A DNA stretch of 64,000 nucleotides. It comes from Mucilaginibacter arboris (GTDB lineage: Bacteria; Bacteroidota; Bacteroidia; Sphingobacteriales; Sphingobacteriaceae). The DNA is taken from positions 62,001-126,000 of the forward strand of contig NZ_WPIK01000012.1 of NCBI RefSeq assembly GCF_009754915.1, written 5' to 3'. Shown piece by piece: positions 37,401-46,428 of this stretch (position 1 is the stretch's first letter; each line of letters begins with the position of its first letter). The notes under the pieces were generated by a model. It searched no databases. It was not told the DNA's origin and saw nothing but the letters and a program-made list of their open reading frames with translations. The position numbers and the translations under genes are program-made.

Positions 37401-38528
37401 TTAATCAACAAAAGGATCAATCATTTTAATGCTTCCATCCGGATTATGGATCAGTTCGGTAACCTTTACATTGCGCAAATGGTTTTTGCCCGAAAGCTGT
37501 GTATCATGGTAAAAAAGATACCATTTTCCCTTAAATTCAATGATCGAATGGTGCGTTGTCCAGCCTTGTACTGGTTCTAAAAATGTTCCCTGATAAACAA
37601 ACGGACCGTAAGGTGTTTTGCCAATAGCATAAGCCAGAAAATGGGTATCGCCGGTAGAATAAGTTAAATAATATTTGCCTTTGTATTTGTGCATCCAGGA
37701 ACCTTCAAAAAACCGTTTATCATGGTCTTTTCCTAACAATGGTTTTCCGTTTTTATCTACAATAACACCATCGCGCGGTTTTTCTGAAAATTCGAGCATG
37801 TTGTTGGTCAGTTTTGCTACTTTAACAGTTAATGCCGGTTTTTCGTCCTGCTGCAAATCTGTTTTAGAACCGTTTGCATCATATTTTCCGTCTTTCCAGC
37901 GTTGCAATTGTCCACCCCAAATCCCACCAAAATACATGTAAGTAGAACCATCTGTATCGGTAAAAACAGCCGGATCAATACTAAAACTGCCTGCTATCGG
38001 TTTTGGTTCCGCTTTAAACGGACCTGTTGGTTTATTAGAAACAGCAACGCCAATATGGAAAACATCGTGCTTATCCTTCACCGGGAAATACAAATAATAT
38101 TTACCGTTTTTAAAGGCAGCATCCGGCGCCCATAATTGCTTGCCAGCCCAGGGAATGTTTTTAATATCCAGTGCCACGCCGTTATCGGTTACTTTTCCGC
38201 CAATTTTATCCATTGACAAAATATGGAAATCCTTCATGGCATATTGGTCGCCATTGTCATTATCCGGAATGCCGGCATCATAATCATGCGAAGGATAAAT
38301 ATAAATTTTACCGTTAAAAACATGGGCAGAAGGATCGGCTGTATAAATGCTTTTAATCAGCGGCTGCGATAAATAATGCTTTCCGTTTGGTGCTTTTGGT
38401 GATGCTGTTTCCGTTTTAGTTTGATTGCTTTTGGCTGAATTTTGAGCAGATGCAGTACCCATAAAGGCAAAGGCAATTACAGTCGGCGCAATTGCGGCAG
38501 GAATTTTCAGTTTAATCAGTTTTAACAT
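37401..38528 (-). CDS. GH43 family glycoside hydrolase
   Basis: Secreted five-bladed propeller enzyme acting on arabinose- or xylose-containing polymers. 375 residues with signal peptide (AFAFMGTASAQN). The three catalytic acids are visible in order: Asp in YTADPSAHVFNGKIYIYPSH, Asp in FSIDPAVFTDTDGSTYMYFG, Glu in FFEGSWMHKYKGKYYLTY. No second domain. Substrate cannot be set from the sequence. Stands alone with no SusCD genes, so it is a single secreted enzyme rather than part of a polysaccharide locus. Confidence 0.93.
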   Translation of the reverse strand: MLKLIKLKIPAAIAPTVIAFAFMGTASAQNSAKSNQTKTETASPKAPNGKHYLSQPLIKSIYTADPSAHVFNGKIYIYPSHDYDAGIPDNDNGDQYAMKDFHILSMDKIGGKVTDNGVALDIKNIPWAGKQLWAPDAAFKNGKYYLYFPVKDKHDVFHIGVAVSNKPTGPFKAEPKPIAGSFSIDPAVFTDTDGSTYMYFGGIWGGQLQRWKDGKYDANGSKTDLQQDEKPALTVKVAKLTNNMLEFSEKPRDGVIVDKNGKPLLGKDHDKRFFEGSWMHKYKGKYYLTYSTGDTHFLAYAIGKTPYGPFVYQGTFLEPVQGWTTHHSIIEFKGKWYLFYHDTQLSGKNHLRNVKVTELIHNPDGSIKMIDPFVD

Positions 38529-38677
38529 ATAAGTTTCAAGTTGGTTTATAAATGCAATCGATTGCTAAAAATAGGTATTAACAATGAGATGTGCTACAAC
38601 TAAATAATTTAGAAAGAAAAATAAGCAGGAGTAGAAAGCCAGAGCGGTGAGAAATACTGTTTTTAGCAACCCAAAAA

Positions 38678-38797
38678 TTAGGACAGGGATAAATAGAGGG
38701 CAGATAAGATGACGAGCAACCAGCCTGCACCAATAGCAACCCAATAAAACTGATTGGATTTTAGGCTGGCATCTAACTGTTGCTTTAACAAACTCAT
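38678..38797 (-). CDS. Very small single-helix membrane protein
   Basis: 39 residues from ATG at 38797: a polar start (SLLKQQLDASLKSNQ) followed by one helix (WVAIGAGWLLVILSALYLSL). A TAGTTTTG box (38805-38812, reverse strand) fits the -7 element and ends 7 bases before the ATG. The pattern of polar head and clean helix suggests a real gene; no family recognised. Confidence 0.45.
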   Translation of the reverse strand: MSLLKQQLDASLKSNQFYWVAIGAGWLLVILSALYLSLS

Positions 38798-39051
38798 TGT
38801 ATTACAAAACTACGTTTGTTGTTTAACGAGATTGTTAAGAAAAAGTTAAAGTTTTTTGGTGGAAAAAATAGAAAAAAAATAAAAATCAGCTCCTATCCAA
38901 TGCTTCTTTTATCACCTAAAAAATAGTCTGTCTTTGTAATAAATTGAAATAGTTTGAAAAGTAAACGAAGTCTGTTAGGCTATAATACAATGAAGGACAT
39001 CTAAAAAATTACAGTATGTTTTATAGGAAAAACATACTGTAAAAGAAGTAT
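38798..39051. other. 254-bp gap with two motif copies
   Basis: Contains exact ATGCTTCTTTTA at 38900-38911 (flank TCACCT and A tract) and TAAAAGAAGTAT at 39040-39051, immediately next to the tRNA-Leu 3' end. No coding signal. Confidence 0.6.
39011..39040 (-). terminator. tRNA-Leu terminator
   Basis: ACAGTATGTTTT (39011-39022) pairs with AAAACATACTGT (39029-39040); on the reverse strand AATTTTTTAG follows. A GTAT-type motif copy fills the space between tRNA and stem. Confidence 0.8.
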
Positions 39052-39138
39052 TGGTGCCCACGGAGAGACTCGAACTCTCAAGAGACAATCCTCAACGGCT
39101 TCTGAGACCGCAACGTTTACCAATTTCGCCACATGGGC
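39052..39138 (-). tRNA. tRNA-Leu (anticodon CAG)
   Basis: 87 bases including an encoded CCA. Acceptor GCCCATG with CGTGGGC, discriminator A, anticodon loop CTCAGAA (CAG), a long variable arm typical of leucine tRNAs, and T arm GAGAGTTCGAGTCTCTC. Own promoter and terminator on the reverse strand. Confidence 0.95.
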
Positions 39139-39541
39139 AGGTTTATCATCAGGAAAAGAAGCTAAATTTTAACAACAATAAAGCTGCTTAACCGCACTCA
39201 AACTGTAATAACATTGAGGCTGCAAATATAGAGTAGTTTAGGATAAATGGTATAAATAAAAACATAAATTATCCGTTATCTGCTGCTGTTATCAGCCGTG
39301 CATTAGTTCTTTAAGTAACGCAACTTTTTTTGCAACCGGTACATCTGGCACCAATATCACTAATAATGAAATTAAAAACTGGAAGTAAATTGATACAGCC
39401 AGCTATAATTTTTGCCGGAAAGAAAACATGGAAACTAAGTTTTATTAGCGGAAGATCAAGGTAAAACAGCCATATTTAAAAATTAGTAACTTGACGATAA
39501 AGTATTTACTCCGTTCGTTGCAAAATATTTTAACTTACGGC
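39139..39541. other. Gap between tRNA-Leu and tRNA-Lys
   Basis: About 400 bp with divergent tRNA promoters at its ends. A 32-codon frame at 39367-39465 has no support. I see nothing else of note. Confidence 0.5.
39223..39230 (-). promoter_or_regulatory. -7 box (TATATTTG) for tRNA-Leu
   Basis: CAAATATA on the forward strand, TATATTTG in the direction of tRNA-Leu, 84 bp upstream of it. Confidence 0.5.
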
Positions 39542-39572
39542 TTGCAAGCAATTATAAATACTTCTATATTTG
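39542..39572 (+). promoter_or_regulatory. tRNA-Lys promoter
   Basis: TTG (39542-39544), 20-base spacer and TATATTTG (39565-39572): the best full match to the Bacteroidota promoter in the window, 39 bp before the tRNA. Confidence 0.7.
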
Positions 39573-39611
39573 CACCACTTTAAAAAACACCAACGTTTTA
39601 TAAAGAAAGCC

Positions 39612-39684
39612 GATTCCGTAGCTCAGCCGGTAGAGCATAACACTTTTAATGTTGGGGTCCTGGGTTCGAATCCCAGCGGGATCA
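39612..39684 (+). tRNA. tRNA-Lys (anticodon TTT)
   Basis: Acceptor GATTCCG with CGGGATC, D arm GCTCAGCCGGTAGAGC, anticodon loop CTTTTAA, T arm CTGGGTTCGAATCCCAG, discriminator A; CCA is not encoded. Confidence 0.96.
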
Positions 39685-39688
39685 CCTG

Positions 39689-39729
39689 ATGGGACAACAC
39701 AGAATTTCTGTCGCTTGTCCCATTTTTTT
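39689..39729 (+). terminator. tRNA-Lys terminator
   Basis: ATGGGACAA (39689-39697) pairs with TTGTCCCAT (39715-39723), with an inner CAGAA/TTCTG stem, followed by seven T. Confidence 0.9.
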
Positions 39730-40033
39730 GCTTTTAATTCCTTATTAATTGTGCATGGTGCAAAGTTCAAGCGATTTAAGATTGTTTACGACTTGGTTTG
39801 GAGTTGCTACATTTGATTGGAGGAAAAAATAGTCAGATTTAAATAAAGATTAAATTTGACTGGAAATGAACAAACGGGTTTATAAAGTAGCAACTCCATT
39901 TTCCACAAGTACCGATTATAAACACAAAATTTACAGGCATAAAAGAAGCACTATAAACTTTTGTGTTTTGCGGATAGAAATTTAAACAGGCTCTATTTTC
40001 TATACAAATTCTCTATGATCTTTTTTAATCATA
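39730..40033. other. 304-bp gap with nested inverted repeats
   Basis: Contains a 12-bp perfect inverted repeat (TGGAGTTGCTAC at 39799-39810, GTAGCAACTCCA at 39887-39898) and a second stem (AAACACAAAA at 39920-39929 with TTTTGTGTTT at 39959-39968) that encloses a near motif copy, TAAAAGAAGCAC, at 39940-39951. No coding signal. Confidence 0.6.
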
Positions 40034-41365
40034 TTATGGAAATTTAACCGACCGGTAGCTTGCCACATTAGCCAATGGAATATTGGAACCATATTGGGTA
40101 TTAATAGCTTTAATAAATTGGTTGGCTACTACTGCATATCCCCTCGGTGTTAAGTGCACACCATCCAGAGAAAACAAACCACCGGTGATGTAATTTGAAC
40201 TCAGGCTCACGCCATCAACCACCAAACCATTTGCTTTAATATTATTCAGGAAAGTGTACATATCATTTACTGCAATTCCTTTTGATGCAGCTACTGCTTT
40301 AATGGTTGTATTGTACGATATTACAAAGTCTTTTGTAATAGCAACTTCGTTATTATCAAGTACATATTGATTTTCAATCGGTGAATAAGGCGTTAAACCA
40401 TAAGGCAGCATACCTGCAACGGTACTAACCAGCGTGCCGATTTTTGAAGTAGGAAAAGTAAGCACGATCAGATCATTGGCTGTAGCTGGCCTTGCAGCAT
40501 AAGTTGTATTGCTATTATCATTATTACTTTTTGCGTTGATGTAAATGGCTTGGACACTTGGACTTGATTTTTGCACAGTTGCTAAAATCAATGCAGGGGT
40601 AACTGTATTGAAATAAGGTATCGCTGTAACATCCGGAATGGTTGCCACCACGCCTTTCTGGTTATTTGCAGTAAGCCGACTTATCAACAAGGTATATAAG
40701 GAAGCAAAAGTTGCTTTATCCGTCAGCACGTCGCCTACACCGCCGGAAGTTGCGTAGCCCAGAGCATCATTGTTTCCTAACCAGTTGCTAAAAAAAGTAA
40801 AAGATTTTGCAGTAACAAAATCAAGATATGTTGTACTATTTGTACCAGCAGCACCGGGCAACAGCCTTTCATAATAACCATTTAAGTTACCATAAGGCGC
40901 GTAGGTGATGTTTAGCAATTTTATGCCCGGTACACCATAATTGTTAATGTCGCCGCTATATTTAGTGTAGGTAGTTACGTCACCAAAACCAGGGATAGTT
41001 ACAAAGCCTCTTATTGCCAGTTTATCGGTTACATTTGCAGTTATAGGCGAGCCGTTGGCATCAAAACCAGTCAGCTTTATATAACCTGAGCCATTAGATT
41101 GGGCATCCGTAAATAAAGGCTGTGTAAAAGCACCGCCGCCAATTTGCTGCATTTGCTTGCCAATGATAGATGGATACGAATTTTGCTGTCCTTCCAGGTA
41201 TAACCCACCATCGGCATAACCTGCAGTAAGTGAATTGCCTACAGCAATATATCTTGAAAAATTTGCAGCACCAGTATTGGGCGCAGGAGTTTTAAACTCT
41301 GGTTTGCAGGCAGCAAAGCTTAATATGCCTGCTGCTAAAATGAATATATTTTTAAACTTGTTCAT
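40034..41365 (-). CDS. SGNH/GDSL-type hydrolase lipoprotein
   Basis: 443 residues. Lipoprotein signal with lipobox LSFAAC (Cys20), so it is membrane-anchored, probably at the outer membrane. Block I reads AVGNSLTAGY: the usual GDSL aspartate is asparagine, with Ser45 as nucleophile. The late block SLDGVHLTPRGYAVVA supplies the Asp-His pair. About 150 residues of insert separate the blocks, giving a length above plain esterases. It follows the FadL-type channel gene by 18 bp on the same strand, so the pair is probably one operon handling a lipid or ester. Confidence 0.85.
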   Translation of the reverse strand: MNKFKNIFILAAGILSFAACKPEFKTPAPNTGAANFSRYIAVGNSLTAGYADGGLYLEGQQNSYPSIIGKQMQQIGGGAFTQPLFTDAQSNGSGYIKLTGFDANGSPITANVTDKLAIRGFVTIPGFGDVTTYTKYSGDINNYGVPGIKLLNITYAPYGNLNGYYERLLPGAAGTNSTTYLDFVTAKSFTFFSNWLGNNDALGYATSGGVGDVLTDKATFASLYTLLISRLTANNQKGVVATIPDVTAIPYFNTVTPALILATVQKSSPSVQAIYINAKSNNDNSNTTYAARPATANDLIVLTFPTSKIGTLVSTVAGMLPYGLTPYSPIENQYVLDNNEVAITKDFVISYNTTIKAVAASKGIAVNDMYTFLNNIKANGLVVDGVSLSSNYITGGLFSLDGVHLTPRGYAVVANQFIKAINTQYGSNIPLANVASYRSVKFP

Positions 41366-41383
41366 GTATCGTTTTTTTTGATA

Positions 41384-42607
41384 TTACCAGTGATAAGAAA
41401 GTGACAGGCCGGGAATGTAAACATCCGACCGAAAAGTACCAGCGAGTTGAGATTCTATATTAGTTTGTGTACGTGAAAACAGGTGCTCAAACTCAAAAGA
41501 AATATCTACATCTAACCTATTAGCAATTTTGTACCCAAGTCCACCGGTTAAATAATACCTGTTGGCATCCGGAACTTCAGGCGTTACATAACCATCCGGT
41601 GCAGCAGCAGAGGCATAACCCCCTCCTGCCCTAATTGCAAATTTATCGGCTGCTTTATACTCTGCACCGCCTCTCACACTAAAAGCATCTCTGTATAAAC
41701 GAGGAGAATAGGTGTCCTGTAGGGTGGATGTGTTCGAAGCATAATCAAAAGCAAGCGCTTTATAAACATGCCAGCCAACTAAATTGGCATCCAACGCCAA
41801 AGTCCATTGTTTACTTGGATAAAAACCAAAACCTAATGTAGTGGTTGACGGCAGCGGTATGCCCGATGTAAAAGTATTAGGCTGAGGGAAATTAGCCTGA
41901 ACCGATGCCGGCACTTTAAAAATAGCATTACCGCTGTTAATGGTAGTGTTTACTTTAGACCGATAATCAATACCAATGGTAATTCCAGCTTCGGTTTTGA
42001 TAAAAACCCCGGCATTCCAGCCGTAACCCTTGCCATTACCTGTAAGTTGCGCCTGTCCGTCGGCACCTGTTGCATCGGCTAAAGGTATCGCTCTGGTCAG
42101 GTTAACACTGGCCCGGTTATATACAAACCCACCGCCGATGCTTATAAAATCTGCAAGTTTAATACTTAATGTAGGCTGAAAATAAATTGCTTTCAAGTCG
42201 AGGCTTTCCAGTACATATTTACCTTCCCAGCTATTGCCCCAATTGGTTAAACCACCAAAAGGTGTATAAACGCCAAGTCCTAATTTCCACCAGGAGGATT
42301 TCGGGCCAAAAACAGCATATCCGGAAAATGGCGTCGCAAGTTTATCCGCATTATGATAAACATCATTGGTTCCCGAAGGGTTGAAAGCTGACTTAAAAAA
42401 TAGCGGGCTCATACCTGCCTGTATATAATTTTCTGGCAGCATGGCCATTGCACCGGGATTAAAATAAATGGAGGCACCGTCTTGCAGCAACCCGGTCCCA
42501 GTATGTCCCATTCCGATCTGTTTCTGACCTGCAAGGTTAACCTGAAAGCCCTGCGCGCATGCAATTACCGGCAAAAATGCTATCATTAAGAGTAGGAGTT
42601 TTCTCAT
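41384..42607 (-). CDS. OmpP1/FadL/TodX family outer-membrane channel
   Basis: 407 residues from ATG at 42607, which gives a clean signal peptide (RKLLLLMIAFLPVIACAQ); a frame to 42664 would add a poor N-terminus. Motifs fit FadL-type hydrophobic-compound transporters: AGQKQIGMGHTGTGLLQDGA, IYFNPGAMAMLPENY, and a C-terminal aromatic end GLSLSYHW for barrel insertion. It precedes the SGNH lipoprotein. A fatty-acid uptake role would fit the nearby beta-oxidation genes, but the family takes many hydrophobic compounds. Confidence 0.9.
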   Translation of the reverse strand: MRKLLLLMIAFLPVIACAQGFQVNLAGQKQIGMGHTGTGLLQDGASIYFNPGAMAMLPENYIQAGMSPLFFKSAFNPSGTNDVYHNADKLATPFSGYAVFGPKSSWWKLGLGVYTPFGGLTNWGNSWEGKYVLESLDLKAIYFQPTLSIKLADFISIGGGFVYNRASVNLTRAIPLADATGADGQAQLTGNGKGYGWNAGVFIKTEAGITIGIDYRSKVNTTINSGNAIFKVPASVQANFPQPNTFTSGIPLPSTTTLGFGFYPSKQWTLALDANLVGWHVYKALAFDYASNTSTLQDTYSPRLYRDAFSVRGGAEYKAADKFAIRAGGGYASAAAPDGYVTPEVPDANRYYLTGGLGYKIANRLDVDISFEFEHLFSRTQTNIESQLAGTFRSDVYIPGLSLSYHW

Positions 42608-42775
42608 AATAAGTAAAAATAGGTTTGATTGTATATTGTTATAATTGGATTTTCGAACATACAATATTTTGGTAAAAATAACCTCGTTTAATTTCAGAAA
42701 AAGGGTTGAATTTCGGAGATATTAGTCAAAAAGCCGGAAAATATTTATCCTGCAACTTTATTTCATTTACTGGTA

Positions 42776-42858
42776 ATGCTTCTTTTATCAATACAAATTA
42801 TATATTGGTAGTTGAAAAACTTAGCAGTTGGTTGATTTTTAGTTGATAAAAGAAGCAT
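42776..42858. repeat. Divergent motif pair 1 between the two promoters
   Basis: Exact copies at 42776-42787 and 42847-42858. The right one has the T tract and AGTTGA flank; the left one has TCAATAC and AAATT. Confidence 0.85.
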
Positions 42859-42923
42859 CTAAATCAATCATCCAAAATAAACAATTGCTTAAATCCCGTT
42901 TAAATTTAATTAATGTATAGTCA

Positions 42924-43016
42924 ATGCTTCTTTTATCCTGCAAAAACTTGTGATGTTCCTGTAATTTTTATTTAAACGTCATCCAAACACCAACTTTTTA
43001 TCGATAAAAGAAGCAT
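42924..43016. repeat. Divergent motif pair 2 between the two promoters
   Basis: Exact copies at 42924-42935 (flank TCCTGC, AAAAAC) and 43005-43016 (flank TTTTT, ATCGA). The inner 69 bp share no sequence with pair 1. Confidence 0.85.
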
Positions 43017-43153
43017 TGTATTTCTTATGCTAAAAATTTAAACAGGCCCATAATTCAACATAAATTAAATATGTTTGGCAAACAGGCTGCAGCGTTCATC
43101 TACATGCCTGAAACTTGTAAGGACCGTTATTATTTGAACCTGCATCATTTCAC

Positions 43154-44041
43154 ATGAGTAAAAAAGTTGCACAATTAAGCTTTCCAAAGTTTGCTGATTT
43201 ATATGCAGACAAGGCCATCGGTACTGATTTTTTTATTACAGAAGAGAAACATTTACTGGCTTTAAGCGAATATCCTTATCGCTCCGAAGGATATATTGTT
43301 GGGATTTGCACCCGGGGGACTGCCGAAGTGGAAGTGAACTTACAGGTTTACCATGCTAAAAAAAATGCGATATTGCTGGCAACACCCTTTCACATTTTAA
43401 GGATTTATAACAGCAGTGAAGATTTTTTATGCCGGTTCGTGGTTTTTTCGAAAGCGTTTTTAACAGAGAATAATATCAACAGTCACTTTTTAGAATCTTT
43501 TAGTTATTTCAAAACTTCCTCCACGCCGGTTATTTATTTAGAACATGAAAATGCAAAAGTTTTGCTGGAAGTTTTTACGTTGATCCAGCAGAAACTGCAG
43601 CGGGAAGGCCATCCTTATCACACCGAAATAGGCCGAAGTATTTTAACTATGCTTTTATATGAGGTTGCGGCGGTTTATGAGCATCAGCGTGTAATCATCA
43701 AAAGCAAGCAAACCCGGAAACAGGAGTTGAACAGGTTATTCCAAAACCTGGTCTTTCATCATTATAAAGAACACCGAAATGTACAATATTATGCTGATAC
43801 GCTGTGTGTTTCTTCCAAACATCTTACCGAAAGCATTAAAGAGGTAACCGGCAAAACAGCTGGCGAATGGATTGATGATGCAGTGGTTTTAGAAGCCAAA
43901 GTTTTATTGAGGAACCTTGAAAGGAGCATTGCACAAGTTGCTGATGAGATCCATTTTCCAGACCAGTCAACCTTTGGTAAATACTTTAAGAAACAAACCG
44001 GGCTTTCACCTTCCGAATACCGTATCAAAGCCAATAGTTAA
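43154..44041 (+). CDS. AraC-family transcriptional regulator
   Basis: 295 residues. The N-terminal cupin-like half (about 20-160) resembles effector-binding domains; the C-terminal half (about 190-293) has two helix-turn-helix motifs: YYADTLCVSSKHLTESIKEV and IAQVADEIHFPDQSTFGKYF, ending GLSPSEYR. It stands at the head of the beta-oxidation genes, 183 bp before etfB, and is divergent from the OmpP1 gene, so it may control either or both. The effector is unknown. Confidence 0.92.
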   Translation: MSKKVAQLSFPKFADLYADKAIGTDFFITEEKHLLALSEYPYRSEGYIVGICTRGTAEVEVNLQVYHAKKNAILLATPFHILRIYNSSEDFLCRFVVFSKAFLTENNINSHFLESFSYFKTSSTPVIYLEHENAKVLLEVFTLIQQKLQREGHPYHTEIGRSILTMLLYEVAAVYEHQRVIIKSKQTRKQELNRLFQNLVFHHYKEHRNVQYYADTLCVSSKHLTESIKEVTGKTAGEWIDDAVVLEAKVLLRNLERSIAQVADEIHFPDQSTFGKYFKKQTGLSPSEYRIKANS

Positions 44042-44224
44042 ATTAATAAGGTTCAGGCTTGCTGTTTGCTTTGGAAAGGTTACAAATTTCTCAACTGGAA
44101 TTTTTGACCAAAATCCCCGCAATTCAGCCCTTTTTTTAATTGTTGCTGAAGATAATTTTACACCGGTAAAAGAAGCTCGGGCCAAAACCTTTAATTTGGG
44201 AGCTTCAGCCAAAAAACTTATAAA

Positions 44225-44968
44225 ATGAAAATCTTAATTTGTATTTGTCAGGTTCCTGATACCGTGACCAAAATTGTTTTGAAGGATAATAATAGCACGG
44301 TAGAAGAGAACGGGACCACTTTTATCATCAACCCTTATGATGAATGGTATGCACTGGTACGTGCATTGGAATTGAAGGAAAGCGGCGCAGCAGAGAGCGT
44401 TCATATCATTAATGTAGGCCGGGCAAATGTGGAGCCGGTGATCCGGAAAGCGCTTGCTCTGGGCGGAGATGAAGCAGTTAGAATTGACGCTGACAGCACA
44501 GACTCTTATTCAATCGCTTATCATATTGCTGATTATGCCCGTGATAAGGGTTATGATTTAATTTTATGCGGAAAAGAATCCATCGATTACTTAAACGGTG
44601 CAGTGGGGCCAATGCTTGCAGAATTGCTGGATATTGATTATATCGGCTTTGCAACCAGTATCAATATTGAAGGAAATTCTGCTGTAGTAAAGCGTGAAAT
44701 TGATGGTGGCGAAGAAACAGCTACTTGTAATTTTCCGTTGGTGGTTTCCTGTCAGAAAGGAGTTGCAGAAGCACGGATAGCAAATATGCGCGGTATTATG
44801 ACTGCACGGACGAAACCGTTAAAGGTGGTTACACCAACTGCAATAGCAGCATTAACAACTATTGCTTCTTATGAATTACCGCCGGCAAAAGCGGGTGTAA
44901 AATTAATCGATCCAAACCAAATGGACGAACTGGTGAATTTGCTTCATACTGAGGCTAAAGTAATTTAA
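44225..44968 (+). CDS. etfB: Electron transfer flavoprotein subunit beta
   Basis: 247 residues, normal. Small subunit of ETF, which takes electrons from acyl-CoA dehydrogenases. Motifs: ILICICQVPDTVTKI, FIINPYDEWYALVRALELKE, ILCGKESIDYLNGAVGPMLA and VVSCQKGVAEARIANMRGIM. It is followed 21 bp later by etfA and sits with the acyl-CoA dehydrogenase gene 6 kb downstream, as expected for a beta-oxidation unit. Upstream is an almost-intact motif (GGTAAAAGAAGCTCGGG at 44165). Confidence 0.96.
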   Translation: MKILICICQVPDTVTKIVLKDNNSTVEENGTTFIINPYDEWYALVRALELKESGAAESVHIINVGRANVEPVIRKALALGGDEAVRIDADSTDSYSIAYHIADYARDKGYDLILCGKESIDYLNGAVGPMLAELLDIDYIGFATSINIEGNSAVVKREIDGGEETATCNFPLVVSCQKGVAEARIANMRGIMTARTKPLKVVTPTAIAALTTIASYELPPAKAGVKLIDPNQMDELVNLLHTEAKVI

Positions 44969-44989
44969 GGCGTAAATAATTTAAAACTC

Positions 44990-45967
44990 ATGTCAGTAAT
45001 CGTATTAGTTGAACATACAGAGGGCGTTATCAAAAAGAAAAGCCTCGAAGCTGTACAGTATGCATCAGAAATTGCAAAAAAAATGAATACTACGGCTGCA
45101 GCAATTGTAGCAGGAAAAGCAACAGACGAGGAAATGAAAAACCTTGGCCAGTACGGCGCGCAAAAAGTTTTGCATGTTCAGGACGACCGTTTAAACGAAT
45201 TGCATGCCCGTGCTTTTACTCGGATCTTGGTCACTGCCGCTAAAAAGGAAAGCAGCCAGGTAATCATTACATTGCATGATGTGAATGGATCGTCCATTGC
45301 GCCGCGTGTTGCCATTCAGTTAAATGCAGCTTTAATTACAGGAGCGCTTTCTTATCCTGATTTGGAAAAAGGTTTTGTGGTTAAAAAATCGGTTTTCTCA
45401 GGCAAAGCATTTGCTTTTGTGCAGGCAGCAAGTGATAAAAAAGTAATTACCCTGATGCCCAACAGTTTTCCGTTAATAAAAAATGAAGGAACTGCAACCA
45501 TAGAAAAACTGGAAGTTGCCTTTGAAGAAAAAGATTTTGGGGTGAAAGTAAAAGAGGTAAATAAAATTACCGGTGAAATTCCATTGTCTGATGCAGAGCT
45601 GGTTGTTTCTGGCGGACGCGGAATGAAAGGGCCTGAAAATTGGGGGTTAATAGAAAACCTTGCTCACGAATTAGGTGCGGCAACAGCCTGTTCCCGGCCG
45701 GTTGCAGATGCGCACTGGCGGCCGCATCACGAGCACGTTGGGCAAACCGGTACCACCATTCGGCCAAATTTATACATTGCGGCAGGAATTTCAGGTGCAA
45801 TCCAACATCTTGCAGGCGTAAGCGGTTCTAAAACGATTGTTGTGATCAACAAAGATCCGGAAGCGCCATTTTTTAAAGCTGCAAACTACGGCGTAGTTGG
45901 TGATGTAACGGAAATTTTGCCGCAACTGACAGCAGCTGTAAAAAAATTCAAAGAACAACAACACTAA
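44990..45967 (+). CDS. etfA: Electron transfer flavoprotein subunit alpha
   Basis: 325 residues. The N-terminal alpha/beta domain is followed by the FAD-binding C-terminal domain: [58 protein letters not shown] and [19 protein letters not shown]. Partner of the EtfB next to it; reduced ETF is probably re-oxidised by the Fe-S proteins at 56785-58944. The thioesterase gene follows after 8 bp. Confidence 0.97.
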   Translation: MSVIVLVEHTEGVIKKKSLEAVQYASEIAKKMNTTAAAIVAGKATDEEMKNLGQYGAQKVLHVQDDRLNELHARAFTRILVTAAKKESSQVIITLHDVNGSSIAPRVAIQLNAALITGALSYPDLEKGFVVKKSVFSGKAFAFVQAASDKKVITLMPNSFPLIKNEGTATIEKLEVAFEEKDFGVKVKEVNKITGEIPLSDAELVVSGGRGMKGPENWGLIENLAHELGAATACSRPVADAHWRPHHEHVGQTGTTIRPNLYIAAGISGAIQHLAGVSGSKTIVVINKDPEAPFFKAANYGVVGDVTEILPQLTAAVKKFKEQQH

Positions 45968-45975
45968 AATAATCA

Positions 45976-46428
45976 ATGCATATTTATTATGAAGGCCAGG
46001 TAATCTGGTCGCAAATAGATGCCAATCAGCACATGCGGCATTCTGCTTATGCTGATTTTGCTGCACAAGCCAGGTTGTGTTTGCTTGAAAGTGTTGGCTT
46101 AAACCCAAAAACACTCTTCCAGCAAAAAATTGGTCCGATATTATTTAAAGAAGAGCTTTTTTACCTGCGGGAAGTAGCCATTAACGATTATATAAAAGTT
46201 ACCTGCGAGGTAATAAAATCCAGGGCCGACGGTTCGCGCTGGGCCATCAGGCATGAGATTTATCGCGGCGACGGCATAAAAGCTGCGATCATCCATGTAG
46301 AAGGTGCCTGGATCGATATGGAAAAACGCAAGCTGACTGTTCTGCCTTCGGACCTGAACAACCTGTTTCTGCATTCGCCCAGAAGCAGTGATTATGTCGA
46401 AGAAATCCCCAAACCTAAATCAACCTAA
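45976..46428 (+). CDS. Acyl-CoA thioesterase, hot-dog fold (4HBT type)
   Basis: 150 residues. Opens YYEGQVIWSQIDANQHMRHS and YADFAAQARLCLLE; the aspartate in IDANQHM is the usual catalytic acid of 4-hydroxybenzoyl-CoA thioesterase-like proteins. 8 bp after etfA, so translated from the same message. It may release CoA when the pool of acyl-CoA is high. Substrate unknown. Confidence 0.88.
   Translation: MHIYYEGQVIWSQIDANQHMRHSAYADFAAQARLCLLESVGLNPKTLFQQKIGPILFKEELFYLREVAINDYIKVTCEVIKSRADGSRWAIRHEIYRGDGIKAAIIHVEGAWIDMEKRKLTVLPSDLNNLFLHSPRSSDYVEEIPKPKST

Larger units (their letters stand above)
42608..43153. other. 546-bp divergent intergenic region with two motif pairs
   Basis: Lies between the 5' ends of the OmpP1 gene (leftward) and the AraC regulator (rightward), so it must hold both promoters and needs no terminator. 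It contains four exact motif copies arranged as two inverted pairs. I found no full TTG plus TAnnTTTG promoter in it. Confidence 0.7.

Noticed and set aside
39367-39465. 32-residue ORF between tRNA-Leu and tRNA-Lys
   Set aside because: No promoter, no recognisable features and a length expected by chance.
42607-42664. Longer start for the OmpP1 protein at 42664
   Set aside because: It puts 19 polar residues before a clean signal peptide starting at 42607.
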